Notes: generated by a model not told the origin, from the sequence alone. DNA of 64,000 nucleotides from Hydra vulgaris (GCF_038396675.1 NC_088934.1:6436001-6500000), one strand, 5' to 3'; shown: positions 1 to 13,397, counted from the first letter of the stretch. Made by a program: numbers and translations.

Positions 1-585
1 AAATACATATCACCATTGGCTATATTGGTTATCTTTTTTACTAATTTTTATAAGCTAGCAACTACTACTGCTACATATAAAGCATATGTTGGCTGTCCAC
101 AGCAATTGGTAAGTTTTAATTATCGAATGTGGGTTGTCATCAACAAGTGGATTTAGGTAAAACTTGTATTTAAACGAGTTTTGATTGAACAAGTTTATTA
201 ATAGATAGTAACCATATCAGATCAGATAGTAACCATAGTAACTGTATCTTTACAATGAGCAAATGTAATTACATTAATAATATTTTTTTAAAAATGAAAC
301 AATGGCTTTTGCAATAGAAAAGAACTAGTAATAAGGTTTATTTTATGTTGAATCTTGCTTCAGAAAGGGGATATTTAGCAGGTAAAAGTTATATAAAAGT
401 TGAAAATTCTGATACTTTTTTTTAATACTTTATACAATTTCAAAGGATTTTCAAATTTTTAAAATGTATTTAGAAGGCTATTTCATAAAATAAAGATTTT
501 TTGTTGTTGTAAGAGTGGATTACTTGGTGTTTACAATTTTCATTCAAACTAATTCTAAAATATTAGGTTATTTCTCATGGTTGTT
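1..585. other. AT-rich non-coding stretch
   Basis: No coding frame, RNA or repeat that I can support. If the exon at 2475-2771 belongs to a gene entering from the left, this is probably part of its last intron. Confidence 0.4.
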
Positions 586-1161
586 TCGTAAGGCGTAGGC
601 AGGATTTTTTGATGTTTTAGATAGGACACTTTCAGACTTTTAGATGTGCAAACTCTTAAGAATATGCATATCTATATCAAATGGAAATGTTTTTCAAAAT
701 CGCGGTGATTGGAATCTGGGAACAAAAATACGCAGTAAATTTTAAGTCATTCCAAGTTAGTCATTCCTACCTCAAATATGAGAGGAATGAGTTAATAAAA
801 TATATTTTTTAGCATATTATACTAAACTTAAATTTACCGAGAGGTTTTAAATTTTATTTAATAATCTTTTAGAGTTTAAAAGTTTTGACCATGTGAATGA
901 AAATGAATTTACAATTCCCGCATTTTAGAGAAGGCAGATATTTATATGGTCATGACTTTTGAGCATTAAAAGGTTTATCAAATGAAACATCGAACTTGTA
1001 AAAAAAGAAATTAAAATATTATATTTTAGAAAAATAAATTTTATCACATCGTTCTCTTTTCATTCGTGGTTAACTCATAGGGTTGTTTTTTTCCCAGACA
1101 CTAACCACTATGCCTGAAAGTGTCAAATCTAAAATATCAAAAAATTCTTGCTACGCCACTG
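586..1161. mobile_element. Short inverted-repeat element, hAT-MITE-like
   Basis: About 50 bp at 590-640 is repeated in inverted orientation at 1102-1155. Both arms share a GCGTAG start, an ATTTTTTGAT block, TTTTAGAT and GACACTTTCAG. The right end reads CTACGCCACTG, i.e. a CAGTGGCGTAG terminus typical of hAT elements. The interior has no coding frame, so it would be non-autonomous. A clean 8-bp target duplication is not seen. Confidence 0.5.
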
Positions 1162-1435
1162 GATTTACGTAATTTAAATTTTTTTTTATAAAAAAACTGC
1201 TGTGTGCAATTACTTTTTATACGGGGGAATGTATGTCTGTATATATTCTTTTATTTTTTCTTAAAAAAATGCATACAAATATATCGATATAAATGAACAG
1301 CAAATGCAGCAAAAGCTTTGGAGATTTTAAAACAGTCACGAATAAATTTAACATTATTTGCAAAAAAAATTTGACTTTTATTTAAAGGTTTATCTAATAA
1401 ACTTTAAAGTTTAACAATTAACACTTATGTATATG

Positions 1436-2417
<982 letters not shown>

Positions 2418-2474
2418 TGGTTTTTAAAATAAAAAGACGATCGCGTGATTAAAGAATTTTTTTTATTTATTTAG

Positions 2475-2771
2475 ACTGACTACTCGCCTCATAGCAAAGG
2501 AGTAGAAGGTTCATTGGCGGACATTGAATACCCTTGGTGGGGGAAAATTTTTATCTTTATAATGATATTCTCAACTATGGCGCCTATACTTATATCAATA
2601 GCTGTTGGGTTTTATAAGAATCCTAAACAAATGATGCAAGGGATTAGCAAGAAACTTAGAAACATTTATGAATATCATCCTGATCCTCGTCGGGTTGATG
2701 TAACTCGACAAAAAACAAAATCAAAAATACAGATGGAAATTCTTGCTGACATAGAAACTGATAATATATAA
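2475..2771 (+). CDS. Terminal exon of a membrane protein, possibly an SLC6-type transporter C-terminus
   Basis: A T-rich tract ending in TTTATTTAG at 2474 is a good 3' splice site. The open frame after it runs 98 codons to a TAA at 2769-2771. It encodes a short loop, then an EYPWW motif, one hydrophobic helix of about 23 residues (IFIFIMIFSTMAPILISIAV) and a basic tail containing YEYHPDPRR. A YPxW motif just before the last helix, then a proline-containing cytosolic tail, is what SLC6 neurotransmitter or amino acid transporters show at TM12, but the usual GW after it is absent. Earlier exons would lie to the left, beyond the TA-rich intron or outside the window. The family call is inference; that this is a real terminal exon is better supported than the family. 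Confidence 0.5.
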   Translation, partial: TDYSPHSKGVEGSLADIEYPWWGKIFIFIMIFSTMAPILISIAVGFYKNPKQMMQGISKKLRNIYEYHPDPRRVDVTRQKTKSKIQMEILADIETDNI

Positions 2772-3115
2772 TTTTATAATTTCTTAAAAAAAATTTTTTT
2801 AATTTAAAAACGTTTTTTTTTTTTGTAACATAATAAAGAAATATTAGCAGTTTCCTGAAAAAAGAAAAAAGTAGAATATATTTTAAATATTTAGCCAAAA
2901 AAAAAATAAAGGTCTATAAATTAGCAATTTTTAAAAAAGCATCACACCATGAGAAGCTCACAACCTCACGTAAAAAAAGAAAAATATATCTTTTTAAGGG
3001 AGCATTGTATAGACTATATATGTTCATTTAAAAGTGTTTTTACAATTAATTTTGAGCTAAATTTTTGCAATTTAAATAACCCCCTCCGCATTCCTAATCA
3101 TCACGTAACTTTGCT
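2772..3115. other. 3' flank of the terminal exon
   Basis: AT-rich sequence with an AATAAA-like signal (ATAATAAAG) about 60 bp after the stop, at 2830-2838, consistent with the 3' UTR end. Nothing else is supported. Confidence 0.35.
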
Positions 3116-3262
3116 TGTAATATTCCATACGTATACTTTATATTCTAATATTCCATGCGAATATTTTATATTCTTTCAATATTCCATACGAATATTTTGT
3201 ATTCTTCTAATATTTCATACGAATATTTTATATTCTTCTAATATTCCATACGTATATTTTAG
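3116..3262. repeat. Tandem repeat, about five units of 30-33 bp
   Basis: Units have the form TAATATTCCATACGAATATT followed by TTATATTCTTC, repeated with point changes from 3118 to 3262. A short reading frame through it is a repeat artefact. Confidence 0.75.
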
Positions 3263-3515
3263 TTTTTTTACTTTAAATATCTTATCGCACACGCAGATCA
3301 GAAATTGACTGTTAAAGTTTGATTTGTGAACACTCCAAAAAAAGTTTATAGATTTAATTTAAGAAACAGTTGGTTAAACAAAATTGCAATAATTAAAGTC
3401 TTAAAGGTGACTATGACATTTTTTTTTTCAAGTGAGGTAACTACGAAACACGCTGCAAATCAAAAATTTTTACATACTAATGTAAAATAAGGATGTTTTT
3501 TTTATAATTATATAA

Positions 3516-4960
3516 ATAGAATATTTAAATACCTTGAACAAAATAAAATACTATATACAAAACAGTTTGGCTTTAAAAAAAATATTTAAACTGAGCACTC
3601 AATTATTTAATTTGTTCGGGAAACTCAGAATCTTTCGGAAAAAAAAAAAAACAATACACGCTAGGAGTCTTTATTGAACTTTCGAAGGCTGTCGACACCG
3701 TCAACCATAAAATATTGCTTAGAAAGCTCAAATACTATGGAATCAATAAAATTATGCCAAAATGGTTTCATAGTTACTTATCAAATGGAAAACAATTTGT
3801 TACCTCTAACGATGGCCTTCAAGGTGACTATGTTGAAACAACCTGTCGTGTTCCTCAAGGCTCTATCTTAGGTCCTCCCATGTTTTTAGTTTATATTAAT
3901 GATTTAAGTAAAGCAGCTAATTTTCGGACTATTATGTTTGCTGATGATACCAATTAATTATTATCAAACAGTAATATTGATGAGTTGTTTTCTGATATGA
4001 ATAAAGAACTTAAATGCGTATCTGAGTGATTTAAATGTAACAAATTGACCTTAAACTATAATAAAACAAAATATATTCTTTTTCATACTATATCTAAAAA
4101 ACGTTTTTTACCAACAATCATGCCAAAAATTCTCATTGATGAATTTGGAATAAAAACGGAAACTTTTACTAGTTTTCTTGGCATTTAACTTGATGAGATT
4201 GTTACATGAAAACCCCATATTGATTACATTTGCACTAAAGTCTCTAAAAATATAGGAGTCCTATAAAAGTCAAGAAATTATTTGAACAAAAGCATTTTAA
4301 TCCTACTCTATTACTCATTTATACATAGTTATATTAACTACGCAAATATTGTTTAGGGAAGTACAAGCAAAAGTAAGCTGCATACTCTTTATCATTGTCA
4401 GAAACACGCGATACGCTTAGTTTGTTTTGAAAATCGACTTTCGCATTCAAAGCTTTTATTTAAAAATATTAAAGTACTTAATTTTTATTAAGTTATTGTA
4501 TACAAAATATTACGTTTCAATGTAAAACCAATTCGTCGTTACACATTTTTAAAGATTTTATTACCTTAAAAGCAAAAAACAAGTATACACTACGAAATGA
4601 TAACTTACTCCAACTCTTTTTTTTACACTAACAAAATTCAATCAGTTCTGTGTAGCTTATCGTGCACTTAATCTCTCGAACAATTGTTTAATCTAACTTT
4701 GATTTATCAATTACCTTCCCAGTCATTAAAAAGAAATTAAAAGAATTTATTCTCTTTAATGACAATTTTTGCAAGTTTTTAAAAAACAATACTTTTAAAG
4801 TTAGAAACTTATATAAACATCTTCTTTTGTTTTTTATTTTGTCATTTTTGTTTATTTTTATATTTATTAATGGCTTATATTTTATTTTAACGTTATATTT
4901 TATTATAACGTTATATAGTTCTGGTGACAAGATCATTAGATCTTCTATCAGATACTAAGT
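3516..4960 (+). pseudogene. Degenerate LINE reverse transcriptase (CR1/L2-like) with 3' tail
   Basis: A reverse-transcriptase reading can be followed across stops and frameshifts. Visible blocks are TKQFGFKKN at about 3560, LGVFIELSKAVDTVNHK (motif A) at 3662, VPQGSILGP (motif B) at 3850, FADDTN (motif C) at 3938, then the thumb region SFLGI*LDEIVT near 4170 and SFIHSYINYANIV near 4310. Motif A still has both acidic positions, but FADDTN is followed at once by TAA and at least five more stops follow. The 3' end at 4921-4950 contains GGTGACAAGATCATTAG then ATCTTCT, matching the tails of other LINE copies here. It is 5'-truncated and dead. Closest in structure to the copy at 16116. Confidence 0.85.
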
Positions 4961-5116
4961 TTTTATTTAAACTAGTCTATTTATTTCTTTTTTGTTATTT
5001 TTATTTTTAATTTGTTGATATGGTGATTATATTCTTATTAATAATTTATTAAAGGTATAAAAAAAGTTTATATATTTGTAAATGTAAAACATTATTAAAA
5101 AAAATTTATGTATACT

Positions 5117-5340
<224 letters not shown>

Positions 5341-5363
5341 ATATATATATATGTGTGTGTATA

Positions 5364-8300
5364 GGGTAGAGCGGGCATACAAGGACACTTGAGAAACTAA
5401 TGCTAGTTGCAGATAAACTAATCATAGTTAACACTATTTTTTATAAGTTTCCTAAAATTCATTGATATAAGAAAACAGATAAACAATAAAAAAATTTCTA
5501 AAAATAAGCTATGACAACCAAAGTAACGAAACTCTAGACCAGCAAACTTTCTACATTTTGAAAATGAGCGGGGAGAAGCGGAACAGTGAAAAAGCAGCAG
5601 TTATTCGTTAATTATAAAGCTTACAAGAGGTAAAAAATGAAGGTATTTTATCATTAAAACCTATTCAGATATAAAAAGCTTAAAAAAGTAACATGCCTAT
5701 ACAAATTACATGCCCATACACCAATACACCAAAAAAAACAAAAAAACAACCTAAATAAAAAAAACCTTTTGTGTTTTATTATAAAATACTCTTAAACAAA
5801 CAAACTTAAGAAATTGTTCTTAAATTTAAGTAGGGTAAAACTAGTATATATTATTAAATTGGTAACTGCTACTAAATCTAAAATTAAACAAAAAAAATTA
5901 TGGATTAAATATAATTCACGCAAAAAATATCCTGAAACTATTTGGTAACATTTTTGATGGGCTGGCTTATTAGCTATATGCCAATGTAGAGCAAATTTAA
6001 ATGTGCCATATGTATCAGCAGCTTTTCGAATTCTAAGTTTCTTTTTATTCACAGCTTAAACTGCATTTCATCGCATTTTGGATGATTCATCTTTCTTATA
6101 TAATTTCTTACCATCGTTGTTTAAATTAAACACAATTAATAATCGAAGTTCAGTTATAAAAATAACAATTCCTTTGAATTTATTACTAATATTGCGTTTC
6201 TAAATAATGAAAAGAATATTTTAGATTAAAAATAAAGTCATCAAACTGTAAACAAAACGGTAGTAGTAGTGTCAATTATATAAATAACTTGCTGTCCCGA
6301 TATGCCCCACAAAAGTCATTTTACTGAAATTAAAACTATTCCAAAAATTTCAATCCCAGATATTTTTTCAAATCTAGATTCTAAAAGAGGATAAAAAAAT
6401 ACTGTCAGAAAAATATAAACTTTTTATAAATAAAGCAAATTAGCAATAGTACAAGATAAATCTTTTTGTCGTCGTATCGCTTAAGAAAATACGCAAACTT
6501 TGTTTTTTGTAAACTTAAAGACGATATAGAAGAAGAAAAAAGTGCTAATTTATTTAAACTGAAAAACGAACTTTGAGATGATTTAAAAGAAGAAAATAAA
6601 GTTTTAATTTTTTAAAAACTGAAGATTTTGGATAAATGTTTAACAGCGAAAAATAACTGAGAATTTGAACAAATTTATAACCTGATATAAAATCCTAAGC
6701 GAAACTCAGTTGATAGACGTTAAGGACTATAGTGCTGATGTTTAACAAATATTTTTTAAGTTTAAAATTACACGCAATACTCAAAAATACGCAGTAGAAG
6801 TTAATTAACACACAATATTCAAAACGCGAAAAGCTATTAACACACAATTCTTGAAACATACAAATACTCGAAATTTAAATTATTTTTTGTCTTAATTTTT
6901 ATCAGCAAATTTTTGTATGATCATATGATAAATGGTTTATGGGTTTTTCTACAAAAGATGTCAGTCTACAAAACTTCTGAGTATCGTATGCCTCTTTAAT
7001 TGTTAATTTTTGTGTTAGCTTTACTAAAAATCATTCAACAAAATTAGCTTTATCAAACACTAAATATTCATGCTGACAAACACTTTAGTATTTCGTTCAT
7101 TTTATTCACTATGCTTTGCTGTGCGGTTGGATACGTTAAACCTATTTACAATTAGCTTCATTTTTCTGGTGTGCGACCTCAGTTGATTGTTCTTTATATT
7201 TTGACAGAAATCAGTTATGCTTATCTATGAAGGCTCCTAGATGAGAACTTATTGAATGTTTCTTCCGCGTCTCAATGAGGCCTTCTTTAAAGTACTATAA
7301 TATGTTAATGAATATAAGAAAAATATTAAAAGTAAAAGAAGTTGATAAATAAAAAAAGTTTATACTACGTTTTCTAAACAGTAGGTTTAAGAATGTTTAA
7401 AACTATCAGTAAAGTCTTGGATCAGCTTGTGATACTGTGGATCTAGTGGTTTACTAAATGTACCTGTATATACTAATCACTAAATGTAATATATACTAAT
7501 GCATAACCAACTACATCCTTCAATATTGCTCTTAAAACATTATTATCATATTTAACCATTGTTTTAAACCTTCCCAGAGAAGTATCATATAACTAAAAAT
7601 GTAGTTTACCAAACCAATGATGATGAAGTTCTGGTAAAGATAAAGTTCTAGTAAAGGTACTATGCTTATTACTAGCTTCTAACTTCCTTTACAAGATAAG
7701 GCTCCATAACATTATGAATGAAAATAAATATAACAAATAAATATTAGTCTTATAAAAATATAGGAAAGTCTTGTAGTTAATTAATTAGTTTAAATACCAA
7801 AGTTCTCAACAAAATGTTGATGAGTTTAAATTCTGATGCCAAAGAATATTTACAGTTATGACGTTGATGCTTTTTAATTAATACTGCTTGCTATGTGCAT
7901 TTCTTTACAGCATGCCAATACAAGAGCAGAAATCACTCCAAAGTTCCCTCATCAATCCCATAAGTGACTCTGTGTTAATTTGGGTTGAACAGATTTGCAA
8001 TAACTTTCATTGAACTTCCACCTTTGATATATTTGATTTATTTATTCTTCAAATTTATTGCTATCATGAATAATTTATTGTATTAAAAATCAAATACTCA
8101 AACCTGAATCTATGTCACCTCTAACAAATGTCATTCTTCAAAATTCAATCAAAATTGAGCAGCCGTCGTGCAGTAGGGGTGAACAGAGAGTGTTCCATTT
8201 GGTTTTTTGACAAACATAGTCAGGTAGCCGGTTATTTGACAATATTCAGTTGGGTGAATTTTAGTTTTTGGGACCTTTATTAAAATCAAAAACACAAACC

Positions 8301-9343
8301 GACTTTGATGCTTCTGAATTAGCATTTGCTAATTCCATTACACTATAGATGGTTTTCTACTACTTGGTTCTGAGGATTAGCATTATTGTTCTTAGTTTCA
8401 TCACCAACAACATCATGCTCAGTAGTTTTTCAGCAGCAAAGTTATGATTGCTAAACATAATTGGATTTTGAAGGCTCGTTCCCACATTCTTTATACCCAT
8501 TAACGGTATTTCCAACTGTAACTGGTAAAAAGTAAGCGGTGCTGATCATCAATTTTTGTCTTTGATAGGTTGCCCTGGATAAGTGACCTTAAAGCTATCA
8601 CATGTTTGGCTGTTGTAGGTGTTTAATGAGCTAAAAAATTGACACATCAAGGGGCTAGAGACAATGCGATGTGTGGGCGACAACCCAACCATGATGATGT
8701 TTTCCTCACTTCAATATAATATAGCCTCCAAAGTTATGTGAGTTTTGTGTCAGTAATCAATAGAGCAGGAGATTCTTTGCTTGATTTCACGTCTTGATAA
8801 ATGTGCTTCAAAAATAATTTAAAAGGTTTTATTGTTACTCCAGTTGTTATCCCTACAGTGACCTACAGTTCCTGGTGGAGCTCTTTATACATGTTCAGAA
8901 AACATTAACTTTCTAGCACAAATCAGAAGATGGCAGATAAAAACCAGTAGCGCTAATGCAACAAATTATTATTTCATTTCTTACTCTCTCTGCAGAAATA
9001 ATTTTACAAACTCTTCCAGATACTGTTGGACTGAGAATTATGCGTATCTTATTAGACAAAATGAACAGATCTGACTCATCTGCATTGTAGATTGAAGAAG
9101 CAGGGAATTTATATTTTTTTCAAAATTTCAGGATTTATATTTTACATATTTAAATTTTTTTAAATTTAATAACACGATTTAAGCAAAGGTATAAATTCTA
9201 CTAAATTCTAATTAAATCTATACATTTTTTTTTATGAACAGTTTATAGGAGAGCCTTGTAGCAGTGTAGTAGTGTCTGATTAATGCTGCCACCTAATGAT
9301 AAAGCGAAAATTTAAGACGTTCTCTTTTTGCCCCGGTCTTCCC
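5364..9343 (-). mobile_element. Old pogo/Tigger-like DNA transposon, tentative bounds
   Basis: The left end GGGTAGAGCGGGCATACAAG at 5364 and the reverse complement of the right end, GGGAAGACCGGGGCAAAAAG at 9343, agree at about 14 of 20 bases. Both ends are flanked by TA, as in Tc1/mariner/pogo insertions. A degraded pogo/jerky-type transposase lies inside on the minus strand (about 8400-9130). GAGCGGGGAGAAGCGGAAC at 5570 and GTCCCGATATGCCCCAC at 6293 look like subterminal repeats of the same motif. From 5400 to 8400 no other coding is supported. The bounds are weaker than for the element at 10814. Confidence 0.4.
8400..9130 (-). pseudogene. Degraded pogo/jerky-type DDE transposase
   Basis: Read on minus from 9130: KYKFPASSIYNADESD, where NADES is the first catalytic-Asp motif of the DDE_1 (CENP-B/jerky/pogo) transposases; then a stretch ending VSGRVCKIISAERV; then CISATGFYLP, matching the strand after the first Asp; then VVAHTSHCL*PLDVS near 8680-8640, the conserved HTSHxLQPLDV block that holds the third acidic residue. 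At least eight stops separate these blocks. The middle Asp (usually in a DNHxSH or DGHxSH block) is not preserved. The helix-turn-helix DNA-binding part is not recognised. Clearly a relic. Confidence 0.7.
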
Positions 9344-9399
9344 TACTATGTCTTAATTGTTTTTATAATGTATTAATAAACATACGGATGTAGACTAAA

Positions 9400-9535
9400 A
9401 GTAGAAGCCACGTCTTACAATCAAAAGGTTCGGGTTCAATTCCGGCCTAAGTCTCTGGAAATACTGCACAACTTGTTTCTCTGAATAGTGGTCTTGTTTG
9501 ACAAGGATAACTATGTAGTAAGAATTGAGAGAAAC
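9400..9535 (+). repeat. tRNA-derived SINE copy, family B
   Basis: GGTTCGGGTTCAATTCC at about 9428-9444 resembles a tRNA T-arm/B box. The body CAACTTGTTTCTCTGAATAG followed by TGGTCTTGTTTGACAAGG matches the SINE at 20575-20795 read on minus. The A-box end is degraded. Confidence 0.6.
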
Positions 9536-10577
9536 TAATTAAAAAACAGAGATTTAACATGATTTGACTACGGCTTATAAGACCAATAGGATTGTTCTAG
9601 CAATCCTAGGACGATAAGGAGCTAAAAACACTATTTTTGAATTCAATTGTTATCTTCTATAAACTGCTTCTGTCTACCAGAATTAAGTTTTAAATGCAGT
9701 CATGAAAACCAATACCTTTTGAAAAATTATGAAAACAAATCAAACTTATCGATGTTCTAAAAAAATCTTTTGACAATTTTTACGAAAATGCTGTAGTTAG
9801 TTTTTTGCAAACAGGAAGTCACATCCCTGATAAGAATTTTGTTGTTGTTGATAATTAATACAAGTTCGATTTATTAAAATTTATCAAAATTTATAAAGCA
9901 TGTTTTCAGCTACATTTATGCATGTTTAAAAGTACTTAACTCCAAACCTATAAATATATGATAGCAATTTTGTAAAAAACTATGGTAGCGGTGAACCTTG
10001 AAGATAGCTAATGTTGTGTACTTTGGTTGTACCACCAAGGTATACACTTACATGTTTTTTTAAATACTATTATGAGTAATAATTGTATTAAAAGTATTTT
10101 TTTTAATGTAATATGTTGTTATAGTTTGTTATGTTTTTTTGTTTATTAAGATTTTCTTTTGTATAATATGATGTGTGTACTTCTTTGTTAAATTGTAATT
10201 ATTTTCCTCAAATTGTTATCTTCTCTTTGATGATGTTCTCAAATTATTAATGAGAAGCTAAAGCTGTGTATGAGTTGGACGAATCAGACATGGTCTTTCA
10301 GTTGCCACATCCCTCTATTACAAGAGGTTCAGCACGACAGCTGGAAAAACTATAATTTGGCATTAACTTTGATTACCTCAATGTAGAATAGACAAATGCT
10401 AAATAAAAGTACTAGACTTAATATAAAGTAGATATTAGTTATTACTCTTTTCTTAATCAACTTTATTTCTTTTGTAAGCTTTTAACACTTCTGAGTATAA
10501 ATTAGTTTAATTTTATAATCAACATAAATATAAATTAATATATAGTTTATATAAATCTAACTATAGTTAGATTAAAA
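9536..10577. other. Non-coding stretch
   Basis: AT-rich; no gene seen. CCAAGGTATACAC at about 10035 resembles the CCAAGGTACACC arm of the hairpin at 10703 and may be one end of a small element. Confidence 0.35.
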
Positions 10578-10621
10578 CTATCTCAAACGAGGCTGATGTG
10601 AATCAGCCTCGTTTGAGATAG
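10578..10621. repeat. Perfect 20-bp-arm hairpin
   Basis: CTATCTCAAACGAGGCTGAT, spacer GTGA, then its exact reverse complement. The arms are richer in GC than their surroundings. Confidence 0.9.
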
Positions 10622-10702
10622 CAGTCCGATTATCCTATAAGTACGCATTATATCAAATTTCTACCATGTTGAGTACTTAATCTTTTAAAACAATAATACA
10701 TC

Positions 10703-10732
10703 CAAGGTACACCACCAGTGGTGTACCTTGGC
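10703..10732. repeat. Perfect 13-bp-arm hairpin, possible abutting TIRs
   Basis: CCAAGGTACACCA, spacer CCAG, then the exact reverse complement. Related words occur at about 10035 (CCAAGGTATACAC) and about 13479 (GAGGTACACCAC). Confidence 0.8.
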
Positions 10733-10813
10733 TGTAGTGTAAGCTACTTTTTTAAATTAAAAAAAGGTATGAAAAATTTGTCTGAGTCTTTAATAAAAAA
10801 TATTAAGTAACTA

Positions 10814-13395
10814 GGGTCATTTCGGATAAAGCGAGCCATCAGATAAAGCGAGCCGGTCGCCTAAATATTGCAATTTTACGAAATCAAATTATGCTTTCGA
10901 TTTATAACAATTTATTTAATATTAGTTATTCATTTTAAAGTCTAATGAAATTTTTAAAAACAGTTGCTAAGCAGTTATTTTCGCGGTGGTATAATTATAA
11001 TCATTCGAGTAGTAACAAAACGTTTTTTCGCTTTAAGACCTTATATTTTGTTTAGCTTCAATTAAGAAAAGTAAGTATTTCATATTTGACACTATTTATA
11101 GTAAATATGATTGTAATATTAGTAATATGAGAAACTATTTCAAAAAATACAGTGTTGATATGTATTTGAGCGATGATAAAGTTTTTTAATCGAATTTTCA
11201 ACCTGGCTCGGTTTTGCATAACTGTTAGATAAACCGAGCCAAGGGCATTCAGGTAAACCGAGCCATTGGCTCACTTTTTCAAAAATTGCAATAATAAATA
11301 AATGTAAAAAATATTATAAATTTTTTTGCTTTTTGACCCACATGAATTGTTAATTTATTGGAATTTTTTATGATACTTTTACAGAATGGTACGTTAATAA
11401 CCGATCACGGCCCGAAGAAGCCAAAAATCTCAAGGAAAACAAAAATTGTCCGAGCAGGTACCGGCAATTCGAGGACAACATCGAAGTCCAAAAAAACTGC
11501 CGAGGCCTCAAAGTCATGCAGGCACAAAACTAAATTTATGGCAAAAAGGAAATATGGCTGGTGCTATGGAAGAATACAGAAAACACGAAGAAAAACCTTC
11601 AACTGAACGGTTGTCAATACGGCTGATAGCGGGAGCGTGGAATGTGCAATATGAAACTTTGAGGAGGAGATTGTCAGGAAAAGTGAGCAAAGTGGAAAGT
11701 GCTTCTGGGAGACCCACAATTCTTTCACAACAAAGTGAAGAAGAATTAGCAGAGACTGTAAGAAAAATGGCACGAGCAGGGTTTCCTTTGTCGCGCAAAG
11801 ATATTCGAGAAATTGCATATGCTTATTCTGATGCTAAAGGAATAAAAGGATTTTCAGAATCAAAAAAAATTGCCGTTTATTACTGGTTTCAGGGATTTTT
11901 AAACATATTTCCTGATATAAGCACAAAAAAGGCAAGGAATCTGTCTGCAGCAAGAGCAATGGGTATGAACAAAACTCAGGTTATGAAATGGTTTGATTTG
12001 TATGAAGACTTAGTGCAAAGACTGGATATAAAAGACAGTCCTAGGCACATTTAGAATGTGGACGAGACAGGTGTGATGAATATTCACAAGGCAGAAGAAG
12101 CTGTGGCAATTGTTGGGGAACCTGCTTATAATCTTACTGCATTAGAAAGAGGGGAGACATCTACTGTCTTGGCAGCATTAAATGCATTTGGCGATATTAT
12201 ACCACCTATGATCATTCATAAAGGAAAAACTGTTGGCAAAGACTGGAAAGATGGTGCTCCTTTTGGTGCTATTGTAAAAGCAAGTGATAGTGGCTGGATA
12301 AATAAAGACTTGTTTGTGGAATTTATACAGTTATTTGTCAACAATTTACAACGATTAGGACTATTAAACGGTCGACCTCATCTTTTAATTATGGACAATC
12401 ACTATTCACATGTGTTTAACCTTGAATTTTTAAACCTAATGAAAGCAAACAATATTCATGTATTTGCATTACCAAGCCATACTACTCATTGGCTGCAACC
12501 GCTGGATCGTGTGCCTTTTGGTTCATTTAAGAGAAAGTGGAATGAGGGCATGAGATTGTTTACACGAAAGAATGCTGGCCGTAAACTGGAAAAAAAGGAA
12601 TTTTTTAGCTTGTTTACACCAACTTGGCAAGCATCGATGACTGTTGAGCTGGCTCAGGCTGGCTTTCGTGCTACTGGCTTGTTTCCATTTAATGCCAGAG
12701 CTATTCCTGAAGAGGCTTTTGCACCAAGCACCATTACAGAAAGAACGTGATTATTACGCGTGAAACGTGATTGGTTACATGAGAGCTGTATCGAAATAAC
12801 CGTGCGTGGACAACTATGTGCTGATTGTGTTCAAACAACAACTAAGTAAATTAACTCTAGTTAAGACTTGATATTTTGCATTTTGTATTGCATCATTTAT
12901 CTGCAGCTTTAGCAGTATTATTTTTATTAGACTAGTCGCTGACATTTTTATATTGCTTTTGTTCTTTAAATTTTTTGCATTGTATGCATTTGAGGTTAAT
13001 GTTTGTAAACTTTTAATACCAGTTTACTATATCGTAGGTAATAAAGTTAATATTAATATAGTAAATATTATTTGTAATAATACTTCCAATTTTGTAAATT
13101 TTTGTCTGAAATAAAAGCTAAATGGCCCACTTTAGAATAATCATATAAGCTATTGGCTCACTTTACCAATAATGGTGGCTCACTTTATAAATTTGTTAAT
13201 ATAAAGCGAGCCTTTCCTATGTATCATATATAGTTTACTTGGCTCACTTTATATTAGTGTGGCTCACTTTACATTATATCATAGTTTAGGTATCTGTTAT
13301 AGAGTTTTCTAGTACAAGAAGTATTAAGATATCTCACATAGTTATTAATACACACTGATTTTAGTTTTATTGGCTCGCTTTATCCGAAATGACCC
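10814..13395 (+). mobile_element. Tigger/pogo-family DNA transposon, complete ends
   Basis: The left end GGGTCATTTCGGATAAAGCG and the reverse complement of the right end match perfectly over 25 bp. The element is flanked by TA on both sides (10812-10813 and 13396-13397), the expected target duplication. Length 2582 bp. Subterminal arrays of a GATAAAGCGAGCC / GTAAACCGAGCC / GGCTCACTTTA word occur at 10830-10857, 11220-11275 and 13130-13270; these are probably transposase binding sites. The single gene inside (11446-12750) is nearly intact. The clean TIRs suggest relatively recent insertion. Confidence 0.95.
11446..12750 (+). pseudogene. Tigger/pogo transposase, one in-frame stop
   Basis: The same frame runs 11446-12750 with a single TAG at 12052-12054. 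The N-terminal part has a psq/CENP-B-type helix-turn-helix (LSIRLIAGAWNVQYETLRRR at 11611-11670), then a CENPB/TC5-like second DNA-binding segment ending in KKARNLSAARAMGMNKTQV. The catalytic domain shows NVDETGV just after the stop (first Asp), LIMDNHYSHV at about 12387 (second Asp) and HTTHWLQPLDRVPFGSFK at about 12480 (third acidic position in PLD). This is the DDD signature of DDE_1 transposases. The stop replaces the residue before NVDETG, usually aromatic, so one TGG-to-TAG change is the simplest cause. The N-terminal start is uncertain; about 435 codons is ordinary for the family. Confidence 0.9.
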
Positions 13396-13397
13396 TA

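Noticed and set aside
3116..3262. CRISPR-like array
   Set aside because: Repeats are contiguous without unique spacers of constant size; a plain tandem repeat in an animal-type genome.
8159..8180. SINE head (GCAGCCGTCGTGCAGTAGG)
   Set aside because: Only about 15 bases resemble the family A start and no body or tail follows.
11514..11818. Minus-strand frames over the Tigger transposase
   Set aside because: Shadows of the plus-strand gene with a recognised HTH and DDE domain.
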